Shown in pieces: positions 16,308 through 25,100 of a stretch of DNA of 55,993 bases. The DNA comes from Lachnospiraceae bacterium UBA7182 (GTDB lineage Bacteria > Bacillota > Clostridia > Lachnospirales > Lachnospiraceae). Location of the stretch: positions 1 to 55,993 of the forward strand of contig DKVI01000016.1 in the NCBI GenBank assembly GCA_002491115.1. The letters run 5' to 3'. A program made the translations under genes and the position numbers. The notes beneath the pieces were generated by a model. The model was not told where the DNA came from. It was given only the letters and a program-made list of their open reading frames with translations, and ran no database searches. The number at the start of each line of letters is the position of its first letter. The first letter of the stretch is position 1.

Positions 16308-16379
16308 TTATTTCTGAAAATCGATTTCCAGATCGTCATAAATGCCGGCTTTTACGCGCCCGTTCAGCGGGCAGACCAT
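16308..16379 (-). CDS. Possible 23-aa peptide upstream of the DUF4317 gene
   Basis: On the minus strand ATG 16379 opens MVCPLNGRVKAGIYDDLEID plus three residues, ending at TAA 16308. AAGGGAGG stands 8 nt before the ATG, far stronger than the ribosome site of DUF4317 itself, 21 nt downstream. The promoter at 16424-16451 fits. It may be a leader peptide that couples translation, a small protein, or an incidental frame. No family is recognised. Confidence 0.42.
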   Translation of the reverse strand: MVCPLNGRVKAGIYDDLEIDFQK

Positions 16380-16423
16380 CGGCGCTTCCTCCCTTCTGCG
16401 CAAACAGTGTGCGGCCAGTTTTT

Positions 16424-16451
16424 ATTATAACTTTTTTCGGCAGATTGTCCA
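16424..16451 (-). promoter_or_regulatory. Promoter for the 23-aa frame and DUF4317
   Basis: On the minus strand TGGACA (16451-16446) and TATAAT (16429-16424) are 16 nt apart, giving a transcript that starts about 40 nt before the 23-codon frame. Confidence 0.62.
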
Positions 16452-16546
16452 GCAAAGATAACAAAATTTAGTGAAACAGGCATGCATATTCCAAACGGCT
16501 GTCCATTTACACAAAAAAAGGAGAAAATGTTTGTAACATACCCATA

Positions 16547-16575
16547 TGGTCAAACCATGGCAAAGGGATTATACT
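16547..16575 (+). promoter_or_regulatory. Weak candidate promoter for the sugar-ABC ATPase gene
   Basis: TGGTCA (16547-16552) and TATACT (16570-16575) are 17 nt apart. The -35 overlaps a small dyad ATGGT-CAA-ACCAT (16546-16558). The gap 16380-16619 holds nothing else I can support. An in-frame ATG at 16527, with AAAGGAG before it, would extend the ATPase by 31 residues but does not match the family start. Confidence 0.35.
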
Positions 16576-16619
16576 TAGTTACAACAAAAAACATGTGCAG
16601 GAACGAAAGGAGCCCTATA

Positions 16620-17732
16620 ATGGCAAGCATTTCTTTGAAGAACATCTGTAAAAAATATCCGAATGGTTTTGAAGCGGTAAAGAATTTTAATATGGAGATC
16701 GAGGATAAGGAGTTCATTATCTTTGTCGGTCCTTCCGGATGCGGCAAATCCACCACCCTTCGTATGGTGGCAGGTCTGGAAGACATCAGCTCCGGCGACC
16801 TTCTGATCGACGGACGCAGGGTCAACGATGTGGAGCCCAAGGACCGCGATATCGCAATGGTATTCCAAAACTACGCGCTGTATCCCCATATGACCGTATA
16901 TGATAACATGGCGTTCGCTCTGAAGCTTCGTAAAACACCGAAGGATGAGATCGACCGTATGGTGCGCGACGCGGCGAAGATCCTGGATCTGGATAAACTG
17001 TTAGACCGTAAGCCGAAGGCATTATCCGGCGGACAGAGACAGCGTGTTGCCATGGGACGTGCAATCGTGCGTAATCCGAAAGTATTCCTGATGGATGAGC
17101 CGCTGTCCAACCTGGACGCAAAACTCCGTGTGCAGATGAGAACAGAGATTTCCAAACTGCACCAGAGACTGGGAACCACGATCATTTATGTTACCCATGA
17201 CCAGACAGAGGCTATGACGCTGGGTACCAGAATCGTGGTTATGAAGGACGGCGTGGTACAGCAGATCGATTCTCCGCAGAACTTATACAACTCTCCGGCG
17301 AACCTGTTCGTGGCAGGCTTTATCGGATCTCCGCAGATGAACTTTGTAGATGCTGTATGCCAGGTAAACGGCGACAAAGTCAGCCTGAAAGTAGGACCTT
17401 ACAGCATCGCGCTTCCTCAGAACAAAGCCAAAGTGCTGATCGACAAAGGCTATGCAGGAAAAACCGTTGTTATGGGTATCCGTCCGGAAGATCTGTACGA
17501 TTCAGAAGAAATGCTTACCAAATATGCAGGCAGCGTAGTAGAGGCGAAGATCAATGTATACGAGCTTCTGGGTGCGGAAGTATACCTGTACTTCGATCTT
17601 GAAGGCGCCAACTTTACTGCAAGGGTGAATCCTACCACACCTGCAAGAACAGGCAGCAGCGTGAAATTCGCTCTGGATGTGGAAAAAATCCATGTATTCG
17701 ACAAAGACACGGAAATTACAATTACCAACTAA
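16620..17732 (+). CDS. ugpC: ABC transporter ATP-binding protein, UgpC/MsmX type
   Basis: The 370-residue ATPase energises carbohydrate ABC importers at the inner face of the membrane; one copy often serves several permeases in Bacillota. Walker A GPSGCGKST is at 37-45, followed by the signature LSGGQRQRVAMGRAI, Walker B VFLMDEPLSNLDAK and the switch His in YVTHDQTEA. The C-terminal OB-fold regulatory domain (about 240-370) includes GIRPEDLY. ATG 16620 follows AAAGGAG (16606-16612). No permease or binding protein is adjacent, which fits a shared ATPase. A strong terminator follows. Confidence 0.92.
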   Translation: MASISLKNICKKYPNGFEAVKNFNMEIEDKEFIIFVGPSGCGKSTTLRMVAGLEDISSGDLLIDGRRVNDVEPKDRDIAMVFQNYALYPHMTVYDNMAFALKLRKTPKDEIDRMVRDAAKILDLDKLLDRKPKALSGGQRQRVAMGRAIVRNPKVFLMDEPLSNLDAKLRVQMRTEISKLHQRLGTTIIYVTHDQTEAMTLGTRIVVMKDGVVQQIDSPQNLYNSPANLFVAGFIGSPQMNFVDAVCQVNGDKVSLKVGPYSIALPQNKAKVLIDKGYAGKTVVMGIRPEDLYDSEEMLTKYAGSVVEAKINVYELLGAEVYLYFDLEGANFTARVNPTTPARTGSSVKFALDVEKIHVFDKDTEITITN

Positions 17733-17748
17733 TTGCGATCCTTATACG

Positions 17749-17776
17749 GGACGCCGCGTATGCGGCGTCCTTTTTA
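17749..17776 (+). terminator. Rho-independent terminator after the sugar-ABC ATPase
   Basis: GGACGCCGC pairs perfectly with GCGGCGTCC across GTAT, followed by TTTTTA. It isolates this gene from the regulator downstream. Confidence 0.92.
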
Positions 17777-17804
17777 CATTCCTGTCAACTTGCACAAATC
17801 CGAT

Positions 17805-17833
17805 TTGACATTAAGAGCCGTAATCGTTATAAT
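17805..17833 (+). promoter_or_regulatory. Consensus sigma-A promoter for the PucR/CdaR-type regulator
   Basis: TTGACA (17805-17810) and TATAAT (17828-17833) both match the consensus exactly, with 17-nt spacing. This is one of the strongest promoters in the window, unusual for a regulator gene. Confidence 0.88.
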
Positions 17834-17873
17834 TTCCATATATATCCCAAAACAAATGTCAGGAGGACTTTTT

Positions 17874-18959
17874 ATGATATCAAACCGATTATTTCAGGAT
17901 TGCCTGGAGGATTTTTCCAATATAATGCGTATGTCCATGGCTCTGTACGACAGAAACCGTACCTGTGTGGCAGGTGAGGAGGAGACCCTGCCCCAGGAAG
18001 ATGTTTTTGATACTTTCTGTGATTCCCCGGCGGATATGCAGGCATTGGGGAACCGGTATCTGTTCAAGGTGGGAGACGACGACACAGGATATGTCCTGTC
18101 TGTCAGCGGAGGCTCCAAGGACGCCTACCCCATGGGGCAGCTTGCGGCCCGCCAGTTAGAGCGCATTATGGAGATCGGGTACAGCAGGGAGGACAGGAAT
18201 CAGTTCATCCATAATCTTCTGCTGGATAACCTGATGCCCATAGACATCGTTGCCCATTCCCGGCAGATGCACCTGGGACCGGAGTGCAGGTGGGCGGTGC
18301 TTGTGGTGGAAGGGGTCGGGTGCGATGCCTATGATGTGCAGATGATCCTTAAAAATATCATGCCCAGCCGTAACGGGGACTTTATCACACCCATGGACGA
18401 GAACTGCGTGGTTGTGGTGCGGATGCTGGAGGAGCGGGAAAGCTTCCAGGATATCGTGGAACTGGCGCATGTGCTGTCCGATACGGCGAGTTCAGAGACG
18501 CTGTGTAAGATCCGGACGGCCTGCGGGACCATCGCGCCTTCTCTGAAAGAGGTTTCCAGGTCTTACAAAGAGGCCAGACTGGCACTGGAAGTAGCGGAGA
18601 TCTTCTACTCTTCCCAGACAGTCGTTACGTATGAAGAACTTGGAATCGGAAGACTGATCTATCAGCTTCCGACGCCTCTCTGTGAGATGTTCTTAAAAGA
18701 GGTGTTCGGGGATTACGACCCGACGAACCTGGAGGACGAGATTCTGGCAACGGTCTATCAGTTTATGGAAAACAGTCTGAATTTATCAGAGACCAGCCGT
18801 CAGCTTTTCGTACACCGCAATACCCTGGTCTATCGTCTGGAGAAGCTTCAGAAGACCATTGGCCTGGATATCCGTCAGTTTGAGGACGCCATGACCTTTA
18901 AGATAGCCATGATGGTTTCGGATTACATGAATTATCTGAAAACGAAAAATAAGAGATAA
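17874..18959 (+). CDS. PucR/CdaR-type helix-turn-helix regulator
   Basis: The 361-residue protein has an N-terminal sensor-like region (1-130) and a middle GGDEF-like domain. It ends in the PucR-type helix-turn-helix ETSRQLFVHRNTLVYRLEKL near residues 303-322. Relatives respond to sugar acids or purine breakdown products, but the ligand here is unknown. ATG 17874 follows AGGAGG (17861-17866). It follows the sugar-ABC ATPase after a terminator and has its own consensus promoter. Regulation of carbohydrate uptake is plausible from context, not shown. Confidence 0.82.
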   Translation: MISNRLFQDCLEDFSNIMRMSMALYDRNRTCVAGEEETLPQEDVFDTFCDSPADMQALGNRYLFKVGDDDTGYVLSVSGGSKDAYPMGQLAARQLERIMEIGYSREDRNQFIHNLLLDNLMPIDIVAHSRQMHLGPECRWAVLVVEGVGCDAYDVQMILKNIMPSRNGDFITPMDENCVVVVRMLEERESFQDIVELAHVLSDTASSETLCKIRTACGTIAPSLKEVSRSYKEARLALEVAEIFYSSQTVVTYEELGIGRLIYQLPTPLCEMFLKEVFGDYDPTNLEDEILATVYQFMENSLNLSETSRQLFVHRNTLVYRLEKLQKTIGLDIRQFEDAMTFKIAMMVSDYMNYLKTKNKR

Positions 18960-19048
18960 TAAATAAAAACTGCCGGGACAGACGCAACATTCTGGATGGG
19001 GACAGACTCTATATAATCAGAAATGCATTTCAAAGCGGGGTAGAAGGA

Positions 19049-19507
19049 ATGGAACGGTTTGTGGAGCTGTACCAGACGGTGTATAAAGATCTGTACCGTC
19101 TTGCATATTATTATCTTGGCAATCCTCAGGACGCCCAGGACGCAGTCCAGGATACAGTCCTTAAGGCCTGGGAAAATTTCGGAAAGCTTCGGAATGAGGA
19201 AGCTTTCCGGCCATGGATCTTTAAGATCCTTGTCAATTGCTGCCGCGGGTATCTGCGCAGGCATCACAGGCAGGAACAGCCGCTTGCGGATACGGAGGCG
19301 GCTTATGAGCCGTCTCTTTCATCGGGGACGGAGATGAAAGAGCTTCTTGCCTGCCTGGCCGGGGAAGAACGCCTGATCGTGGCGCTTACGGTCTTCGGCG
19401 GCTATAAAGGGGAGGAGATCGCCGGGATACTGGGCAGAAAGCACAGCACAATCCGTTCTAAATACCGCAGAGCTCTTAAGAAACTGGAAAAGGAGATGCA
19501 GGTATGA
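19049..19507 (+). CDS. ECF-type RNA polymerase sigma factor
   Basis: The 152-residue sigma-70 family protein has region 2 at about 10-45 (DLYRLAYYYLGNPQDAQDAV then LKAWENF). Region 4, near 105-145, has GYKGEEIAGILGRKHSTIRS as its helix-turn-helix. It lacks regions 1 and 3, as ECF sigmas do. ATG 19049 follows GAAGG. The stop overlaps the beta-propeller gene by 4 nt (ATGA), the arrangement usual for a sigma and its membrane anti-sigma or sensor. Confidence 0.88.
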   Translation: MERFVELYQTVYKDLYRLAYYYLGNPQDAQDAVQDTVLKAWENFGKLRNEEAFRPWIFKILVNCCRGYLRRHHRQEQPLADTEAAYEPSLSSGTEMKELLACLAGEERLIVALTVFGGYKGEEIAGILGRKHSTIRSKYRRALKKLEKEMQV

Positions 19508-21639
19508 GAAGAGAGGAAGATATCTTAAAAAGGCTGCGCGAAGAAGGGGAATCGCTTATGGTCCCGGAGGAACTAAAGCCCGAAGCTCTGGAAGATTTTT
19601 TAACAAAACATACAAAGGAACGCAGGCACGGAACAAAAATACGGCATATAGCGGCTGCTCTGGCGGCATGCTTTGTCCTGGTATCGGCAATGTCGGTCTA
19701 TCATTCCGGGTCATCTTTCCGTGCGCCGAAAACATCCCCGGAGAAAGAAAGCGTCGATACGTCGAAGGCGGAGAACCTGCCGGAAGAAAAAGCCGAGGAC
19801 AGAAAAGAGACAGAAAACGAAGTTTTGGACCTTCCGGTTATGACATATGAAGATATCTATGCCAGACTGTCCGAGTCCTGGGATTTCTCTGAGAATGATC
19901 GATATATGAATACAGGCGGGGATATTTTGTTTGCCGGGGTTAAGGAGGATGAAGCTGCCGGGGATATTTTGCTTGCCGCGCCTGAAGAAGCGGCCGCGGA
20001 CCTGTCTTCCGCTAAGAGCGCTGCCTATGGCAAAACCAATGTGCAGGTGGAGCAGGTGGACGAGGCGGCGCGCATCAAAAACGACGGAAGATATCTCTAC
20101 CAGATCGCGGAGAAGACAGACGAGGCGGGGCAGGAAAGACGCCGGGGCGTCCAGATTCTGGATACCCGGGGCGGACTGAAAGAAGCTGCCTTTGTGGACG
20201 GCTTTCAGGACATAGAGGAATTTTATGTATGGAAAGACCTGCTGATTGCCATTGAAAATAAATACAGTGTTTATAATCTGGCGAGGACCGAGGACGAAGC
20301 GGTAATCGACGAGGATATGGCCGTCAAAAAATTTTATGGCGGCAGAGAGACAAATTATCATGAGATTACTTTTTACAATATAGAAAACAGGAACGCGCCC
20401 CGGAAGATCAGGACTTTTACGCTTCAGGGCTCTTATAATACTTCCCGAATTTATAACGGGTATTTCTATGGGATCAGCAGCTTTACCGCATGGCCCGGAG
20501 AGGGGGAGGAGGATTATGAGGCGTATATCCCCACGCTGGACGGCGAAAGGCTTCCGGCGGAGAAAATCTACTGCCCGGAAGAAGACACAGGAAACCGTTA
20601 CCTGGTGCTGGTATCCATCGATCTTGCGAATCCTTCTGCGTTTGCGGACAGCAGGGCGGTCCTGGGAGACGGAAGCGTCTATTATATGAGCCGTAAAAAT
20701 ATCTATGTGGCCGGTTATCATTCTGTCTATGAGGACGGGAAAGAACAGGAAGGAAACGTATCGGATTATACGTCGATCCTCAGATTCTCCTGCCTGAAAG
20801 GGAAATTCTATGCCCAGGCTTCAGGCGAGGTGCCCGGGAGACTAAACGACAGTTTTTCCATGGACGAATACGGGGGGAATCTGCGGGTTGTGACGACCGT
20901 GCAGGAATACCAGGCAAAGAAGGTGACTGACGACCGGACAGGAGAAGCGCTGGGCATGGATTACGGTCAGGCGGTGCAGACCAACGGGCTGTATATTCTG
21001 AACGGACAGCTGGAAGTGACAGGAAGTATTAAAGGGCTGGCAGAAGGCGAGCAGATCTATTCCGCCCGTTTTCTAAAGGATACCGGATACTTTGTGACTT
21101 TCCGCCAGACAGACCCTTTATTTGCGGTAGATCTGTCGGATGCGTCCGCGCCCCGGGTTCTGTCGGAACTGAAAGTCAGCGGCTTTTCCGAATATCTGCA
21201 TTTTTATACAGAGGATCTGCTTTTGGGCCTTGGAATGGAGGCGGATGAAGAAACCGGCCGTGAGGAAGGAATGAAGCTTTCCATGTTCGATATCACGGAA
21301 CCGGAAAATCCCCGGGAAGTGTCCCGTCTGAACCTGGAAAATTATAATTACAGTGAAGCGCTGTGGGATCACCGAGCCATTCTGATCGATCCGGAAGAAA
21401 ACCTGATCGGATTTTCGGCGGAAGGCAGCGACCAGGGAACATACTGGATGCATTATCTGGTATATGCCTATGAAGACGGGAAATTTGTGCAGAAGCTTAA
21501 AATAGACGCCGGAGGAGAGGACAGCTACGGACGGATTGGCGGAACCTTTATCGGAGATGTATTTTATCTTTTAAAAGAGGACGGAAGCGCCCGCTCCTAT
21601 GACAGAACCAGCGGGGAACTGACAGAAGAGCTGAAATAA
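19504..21639 (+). CDS. Membrane-anchored beta-propeller protein, probable partner of the ECF sigma
   Basis: The 711-residue protein has about 48 cytosolic N-terminal residues (RREEDILKRLREEGESLM), one membrane helix near 49-68, and a charged linker. A large exterior domain from about 170 resembles the beta-propeller family PF09826; it includes YGKTNVQVEQVDEAARIKND, a typical opening of that domain. Translational coupling to the sigma gene suggests the short cytosolic segment binds the sigma while the propeller senses an exterior signal. It has no recognisable zinc-binding anti-sigma motif, so the anti-sigma role is inferred from position. Confidence 0.78.
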   Translation: MRREEDILKRLREEGESLMVPEELKPEALEDFLTKHTKERRHGTKIRHIAAALAACFVLVSAMSVYHSGSSFRAPKTSPEKESVDTSKAENLPEEKAEDRKETENEVLDLPVMTYEDIYARLSESWDFSENDRYMNTGGDILFAGVKEDEAAGDILLAAPEEAAADLSSAKSAAYGKTNVQVEQVDEAARIKNDGRYLYQIAEKTDEAGQERRRGVQILDTRGGLKEAAFVDGFQDIEEFYVWKDLLIAIENKYSVYNLARTEDEAVIDEDMAVKKFYGGRETNYHEITFYNIENRNAPRKIRTFTLQGSYNTSRIYNGYFYGISSFTAWPGEGEEDYEAYIPTLDGERLPAEKIYCPEEDTGNRYLVLVSIDLANPSAFADSRAVLGDGSVYYMSRKNIYVAGYHSVYEDGKEQEGNVSDYTSILRFSCLKGKFYAQASGEVPGRLNDSFSMDEYGGNLRVVTTVQEYQAKKVTDDRTGEALGMDYGQAVQTNGLYILNGQLEVTGSIKGLAEGEQIYSARFLKDTGYFVTFRQTDPLFAVDLSDASAPRVLSELKVSGFSEYLHFYTEDLLLGLGMEADEETGREEGMKLSMFDITEPENPREVSRLNLENYNYSEALWDHRAILIDPEENLIGFSAEGSDQGTYWMHYLVYAYEDGKFVQKLKIDAGGEDSYGRIGGTFIGDVFYLLKEDGSARSYDRTSGELTEELK

Positions 21640-21682
21640 GTCAAGATTATGCTATATCTTCTCAAAATCCTCACTTAAAACC

Positions 21683-21712
21683 TTGTGGAATTTTTACTAA
21701 AATGGCAATAAT
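21683..21712 (+). promoter_or_regulatory. Candidate promoter for gmd-fcl-manC-manA
   Basis: TTGTGG (21683-21688) and AATAAT (21707-21712) are separated by 18 nt in an AT-rich gap between the propeller gene and gmd. The match is moderate. Confidence 0.4.
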
Positions 21713-21747
21713 ACACAGCAAACAAGAAAGATGAGGAATACTAAGAA

Positions 21748-22818
21748 ATGGCAAAAAAAGCATTAATCACCGGCATTACCGGCCAGGACGGCTCTTATCT
21801 GGCGGAGTTTCTTCTGGAAAAAGGGTACGAAGTCCATGGGATCGTCCGCCGGGCGTCTTTGATGAATACTTCCAGGATCGATCATCTGTTATCGGAACAG
21901 AAGGTGACCCTGCACGACGGGGATCTGACAGATTCTTCTTCCCTGATTCGCATCATCGGCATGGTAGAGCCGGATGAAATCTATAACCTGGCGGCCCAGT
22001 CCCATGTGCAGGTATCCTTTGACGTACCTGAATATTCCGGGGAAGTGGACGCCATCGGCGTGCTGCGCATCCTGGAGGCGGTCCGCATCCTGGGACTGAC
22101 GAAAAAGACGAAGATCTATCAGGCCTCCACCTCGGAACTGTACGGAAAAGTGGAAGAAGTGCCCCAGAAGGAGACGACGCCTTTCCATCCCTATAGCCCC
22201 TATGCGGTGGCAAAGCAGTACGGGTTCTGGATTACGAAAGAATACAGGGAAGCCTATGGCATGTTCGCGGTGAACGGTATCCTGTTTAATCATGAGTCAG
22301 AGCGAAGAGGCGAGAACTTTGTCACCCGGAAGATCACGCTGGCGGCGGGACGCATCGCGGAGGGCCTTCAGGATCATCTGGAGCTGGGCAACATGGATTC
22401 TCTCAGGGACTGGGGTTATGCAAAGGATTATGTGGAATGCATGTGGATGATCTTACAGCACCATACGCCGGAAGATTTTGTCATTGCCACCGGAGAACAG
22501 CATACGGTCCGGGATTTCACAGAAAAAGCCTTCCGCGCCAACGGCCTGGAACTTCGCTTTGAAGGAAAGGGGCTGGAAGAAAAAGGGTACGACAAAAAGA
22601 CAGGCAGGATGCTGGTATGCGTCAATCCCCAGTGGTTCCGTCCCACCGACGTGGATAATCTGTGGGGCGATCCCACAAAAGCAAAGACCGTCCTTGGCTG
22701 GAATCCTCAGAAGACCAGCTATGAAGAACTGGTGCAGATCATGGCGGAACATGACAGGAACCTGGCGAAGCTGGAGAAGAAAAAAGCGGCCATGGAAGCG
22801 GCGGTAAAGGGGGAGTAA
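21748..22818 (+). CDS. gmd: GDP-mannose 4,6-dehydratase
   Basis: The 356-residue short-chain dehydrogenase-type enzyme converts GDP-D-mannose to GDP-4-keto-6-deoxy-D-mannose with bound NADP. Visible motifs are GITGQDGSYLAEF at 9-21, QASTSELYGK near 127-136 and the catalytic Y-x-x-x-K in YSPYAVAKQYG. NHESERRGENFVTRKI is diagnostic of Gmd. It starts at ATG 21748, and fcl follows after 6 nt. Together with fcl, manC and manA it supplies GDP-L-fucose for surface glycans. Confidence 0.95.
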   Translation: MAKKALITGITGQDGSYLAEFLLEKGYEVHGIVRRASLMNTSRIDHLLSEQKVTLHDGDLTDSSSLIRIIGMVEPDEIYNLAAQSHVQVSFDVPEYSGEVDAIGVLRILEAVRILGLTKKTKIYQASTSELYGKVEEVPQKETTPFHPYSPYAVAKQYGFWITKEYREAYGMFAVNGILFNHESERRGENFVTRKITLAAGRIAEGLQDHLELGNMDSLRDWGYAKDYVECMWMILQHHTPEDFVIATGEQHTVRDFTEKAFRANGLELRFEGKGLEEKGYDKKTGRMLVCVNPQWFRPTDVDNLWGDPTKAKTVLGWNPQKTSYEELVQIMAEHDRNLAKLEKKKAAMEAAVKGE

Positions 22819-22824
22819 GGCACT

Positions 22825-23769
22825 ATGATGGAAAAAGACGCGAAAATCTATGTGGCAGGACACAGAGGAATGGTAGGCTCCGCCATTGTAAGAGAGCTCA
22901 CAAGACAGGGCTATACGAACCTTATTACCCGCACCCATAAGGAGCTGAATCTTTGCAGGCAGGATCAGGTGGAAGCTTTTTTCAGAGAAGAAAAGCCGGA
23001 ATATGTATTTCTGGCGGCGGCAAAGGTAGGAGGGATTGTAGCGAACCAGGACGCCCTGGCGGATTTTATGTATAACAATATGATCCTGGAGATGAACGTC
23101 ATCCACGCCGCATGGGAAAACGGCTGTAAGAAGCTGGAGTTTTTAGGGTCCTCCTGTATCTATCCGCGCATGGCGCCCCAGCCTATGAAGGAGAGCTGCC
23201 TTTTGACTTCCGAGCTGGAAAAGACCAATGAAGCCTATGCGCTGGCCAAGATCTCCGGGCTTAAATACTGTGAATTTTTAAACCGCCAGTACGGTACGGA
23301 CTATATTTCCGTCATGCCCACGAACCTTTACGGGCCCAATGACAACTATCATCCCACCCACAGTCATGTACTTCCGGCGCTGATTCGGCGTTTCCACGAA
23401 GCGAAGACGCAGAACCTGCCCTATGTGACCTGCTGGGGAGACGGAAGCCCTCTTCGGGAATTTCTCTATGTGGACGATCTGGCAGACCTGTGCGTGTTCC
23501 TGATGAACCATTACAGCGGCAATGAGACAGTCAACGCAGGTACCGGGAAGGAACTGACCATCAAAGAGCTGACAGAGCTGGTGGCGGATGTGATCGGCTA
23601 TAAAGGGGAGATCCGCTGGGATACGACCAAACCCAACGGGACGCCCAGAAAGCTTCTGGATGTATCCAAAAGCGCTTCCCTGGGATGGACCTATAAGACG
23701 GAACTCAGGGAAGGCATCCGGCTGTCCTATGAAGATTTCCTGAATAACCCCATGCGGGCAGAGAGATAG
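22825..23769 (+). CDS. fcl: GDP-L-fucose synthase (epimerase-reductase)
   Basis: The 314-residue enzyme epimerises and reduces the Gmd product to GDP-L-fucose using NADPH. It shows the Rossmann motif AGHRGMVGSAI at 11-21, LGSSCIYPRMAPQP with the catalytic Ser and Cys, and the Tyr/Lys pair in EAYALAKISG. SHVLPALIRRFHEAK and the LREFLYVDDLAD segment follow. The start is ATG 22825 (or ATG 22828). It lies between gmd and manC with very short gaps, forming one operon. Confidence 0.95.
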   Translation: MMEKDAKIYVAGHRGMVGSAIVRELTRQGYTNLITRTHKELNLCRQDQVEAFFREEKPEYVFLAAAKVGGIVANQDALADFMYNNMILEMNVIHAAWENGCKKLEFLGSSCIYPRMAPQPMKESCLLTSELEKTNEAYALAKISGLKYCEFLNRQYGTDYISVMPTNLYGPNDNYHPTHSHVLPALIRRFHEAKTQNLPYVTCWGDGSPLREFLYVDDLADLCVFLMNHYSGNETVNAGTGKELTIKELTELVADVIGYKGEIRWDTTKPNGTPRKLLDVSKSASLGWTYKTELREGIRLSYEDFLNNPMRAER

Positions 23770-23783
23770 GGGGCTTTTTTCAT

Positions 23784-25100
23784 ATGAATATCGTACTTTT
23801 ATCGGGCGGGTCGGGACAGAGACTCTGGCCGCTTTCCAACGACGTGCGCTCCAAACAGTTTATCAAAATTTTCAGGACGGGAGAAGACGCGTATGAGTCC
23901 ATGGTCCAAAGAGTGTACCGTCAGATCAGAAAAGTAGACCGTGGGGCAGTTGTGACGGTAGCCACTTCCAGGACCCAGGTGTCTTCTTTACACAATCAGT
24001 TGGGAGAAGGGATCGGAATCTCCGTGGAACCCTGCCGCAGGGATACCTTTCCTGCCATCGCCCTGGCGACGGCTTATCTGCATGATGTGCAGGGCGTTGC
24101 CGAGGACGAAGCGGTGGTCGTCTGTCCGGTGGACCCGTATGTGGAGGACGACTATTTTGAGGCGCTGAAACAGTTGGGGGAACTGGCGGTCAAAGGAGAA
24201 GCCAATCTTGTGCTGATGGGGATCGAGCCTACTTATCCCAGTGAAAAATATGGATATATTATTCCTCAGGACAAGGAAAAAGTAAGTTTTGTGTCCACCT
24301 TTAAAGAAAAGCCGGATGCCGCAACCGCGCAGGAATATATCGAAAAAGGAGCGCTCTGGAACGGGGGCGTGTTTGCCTATAAGCTTAAATATGTGCTGGA
24401 TAAAGCCCATGAACTGATTGATTTTGCGGATTATGAAGACCTTTTTTCAAAATATGATACGCTTACGAAAATCAGCTTTGACTATGCGGTGGTGGAAAAG
24501 GAAAAAAATATCCAGGTGATGCGTTTTTGCGGAGAATGGAAGGATCTGGGCACATGGAACACGCTGACGGAAGCCATGGAAGAAAAGACTCTGGGAAAAG
24601 CCATCTTAAACGATACCTGCGAAAATGTCCATGTGGTCAACGAACTGGATGTGCCGGTGCTCTGCATGGGTTTAAAGGATGTGGTCGTCTCCGCCAGTCC
24701 CGAAGGAATCCTTGTATCGGATAAAGAGCAGTCCAGTTATATCAAGACCTATGTGGATCAGTTAAGCCGTCCGGTTATGTTTGCCGAGAAATCCTGGGGA
24801 AGTTTCCGGGTACTGGATGTGGAAGACGAAAGCATGACCATCAAAGTCACCCTCAACGCCGGACACAGGATGAATTATCACAGCCATGAGAGACGGGACG
24901 AGGTATGGACGGTACTGTCCGGAGAGGGCCGCAGCATCGTGGACGGGATGGAACAGCCGGTGCGGGCCGGGGACGTGGTGACCATGCAGGCAGGATGCCG
25001 CCATACACTGATCGCGGATACCGAGTTAAAAGTGATGGAAGTGCAGCTTGGCAAAGAGATCAGCGTCCATGATAAAAAGAAATATGAGCTGGAAGACTGA
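23784..25100 (+). CDS. manC: Mannose-1-phosphate guanylyltransferase with C-terminal cupin domain
   Basis: The 438-residue protein makes GDP-mannose from mannose-1-phosphate and GTP. The nucleotidyltransferase domain opens with LLSGGSGQRLWPLSND and includes FKEKPD. A cupin domain at about 330-430, of the kind used in bifunctional type II mannose-6-phosphate isomerases, shows GHRMNYHSHERRDEVWTVLS. It could therefore duplicate the isomerase made by the next gene. It overlaps manA by 17 nt. Phosphomannomutase, needed between the two steps, is not encoded in this window. Confidence 0.9.
   Translation: MNIVLLSGGSGQRLWPLSNDVRSKQFIKIFRTGEDAYESMVQRVYRQIRKVDRGAVVTVATSRTQVSSLHNQLGEGIGISVEPCRRDTFPAIALATAYLHDVQGVAEDEAVVVCPVDPYVEDDYFEALKQLGELAVKGEANLVLMGIEPTYPSEKYGYIIPQDKEKVSFVSTFKEKPDAATAQEYIEKGALWNGGVFAYKLKYVLDKAHELIDFADYEDLFSKYDTLTKISFDYAVVEKEKNIQVMRFCGEWKDLGTWNTLTEAMEEKTLGKAILNDTCENVHVVNELDVPVLCMGLKDVVVSASPEGILVSDKEQSSYIKTYVDQLSRPVMFAEKSWGSFRVLDVEDESMTIKVTLNAGHRMNYHSHERRDEVWTVLSGEGRSIVDGMEQPVRAGDVVTMQAGCRHTLIADTELKVMEVQLGKEISVHDKKKYELED

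Noticed and set aside
16482..16619. Longer N-terminus of the sugar-ABC ATPase (starts at 16482 or 16527)
   Set aside because: The family begins at MASISLKNICKKYPNGFEAV, and AAAGGAG lies at the right distance before ATG 16620; upstream residues contain no domain.
19711..20721. 336-codon minus-strand frame inside the propeller gene
   Set aside because: It lies entirely opposite a well-supported gene, has no ribosome site and its translation resembles no protein family; it is a by-product of codon use on the other strand.
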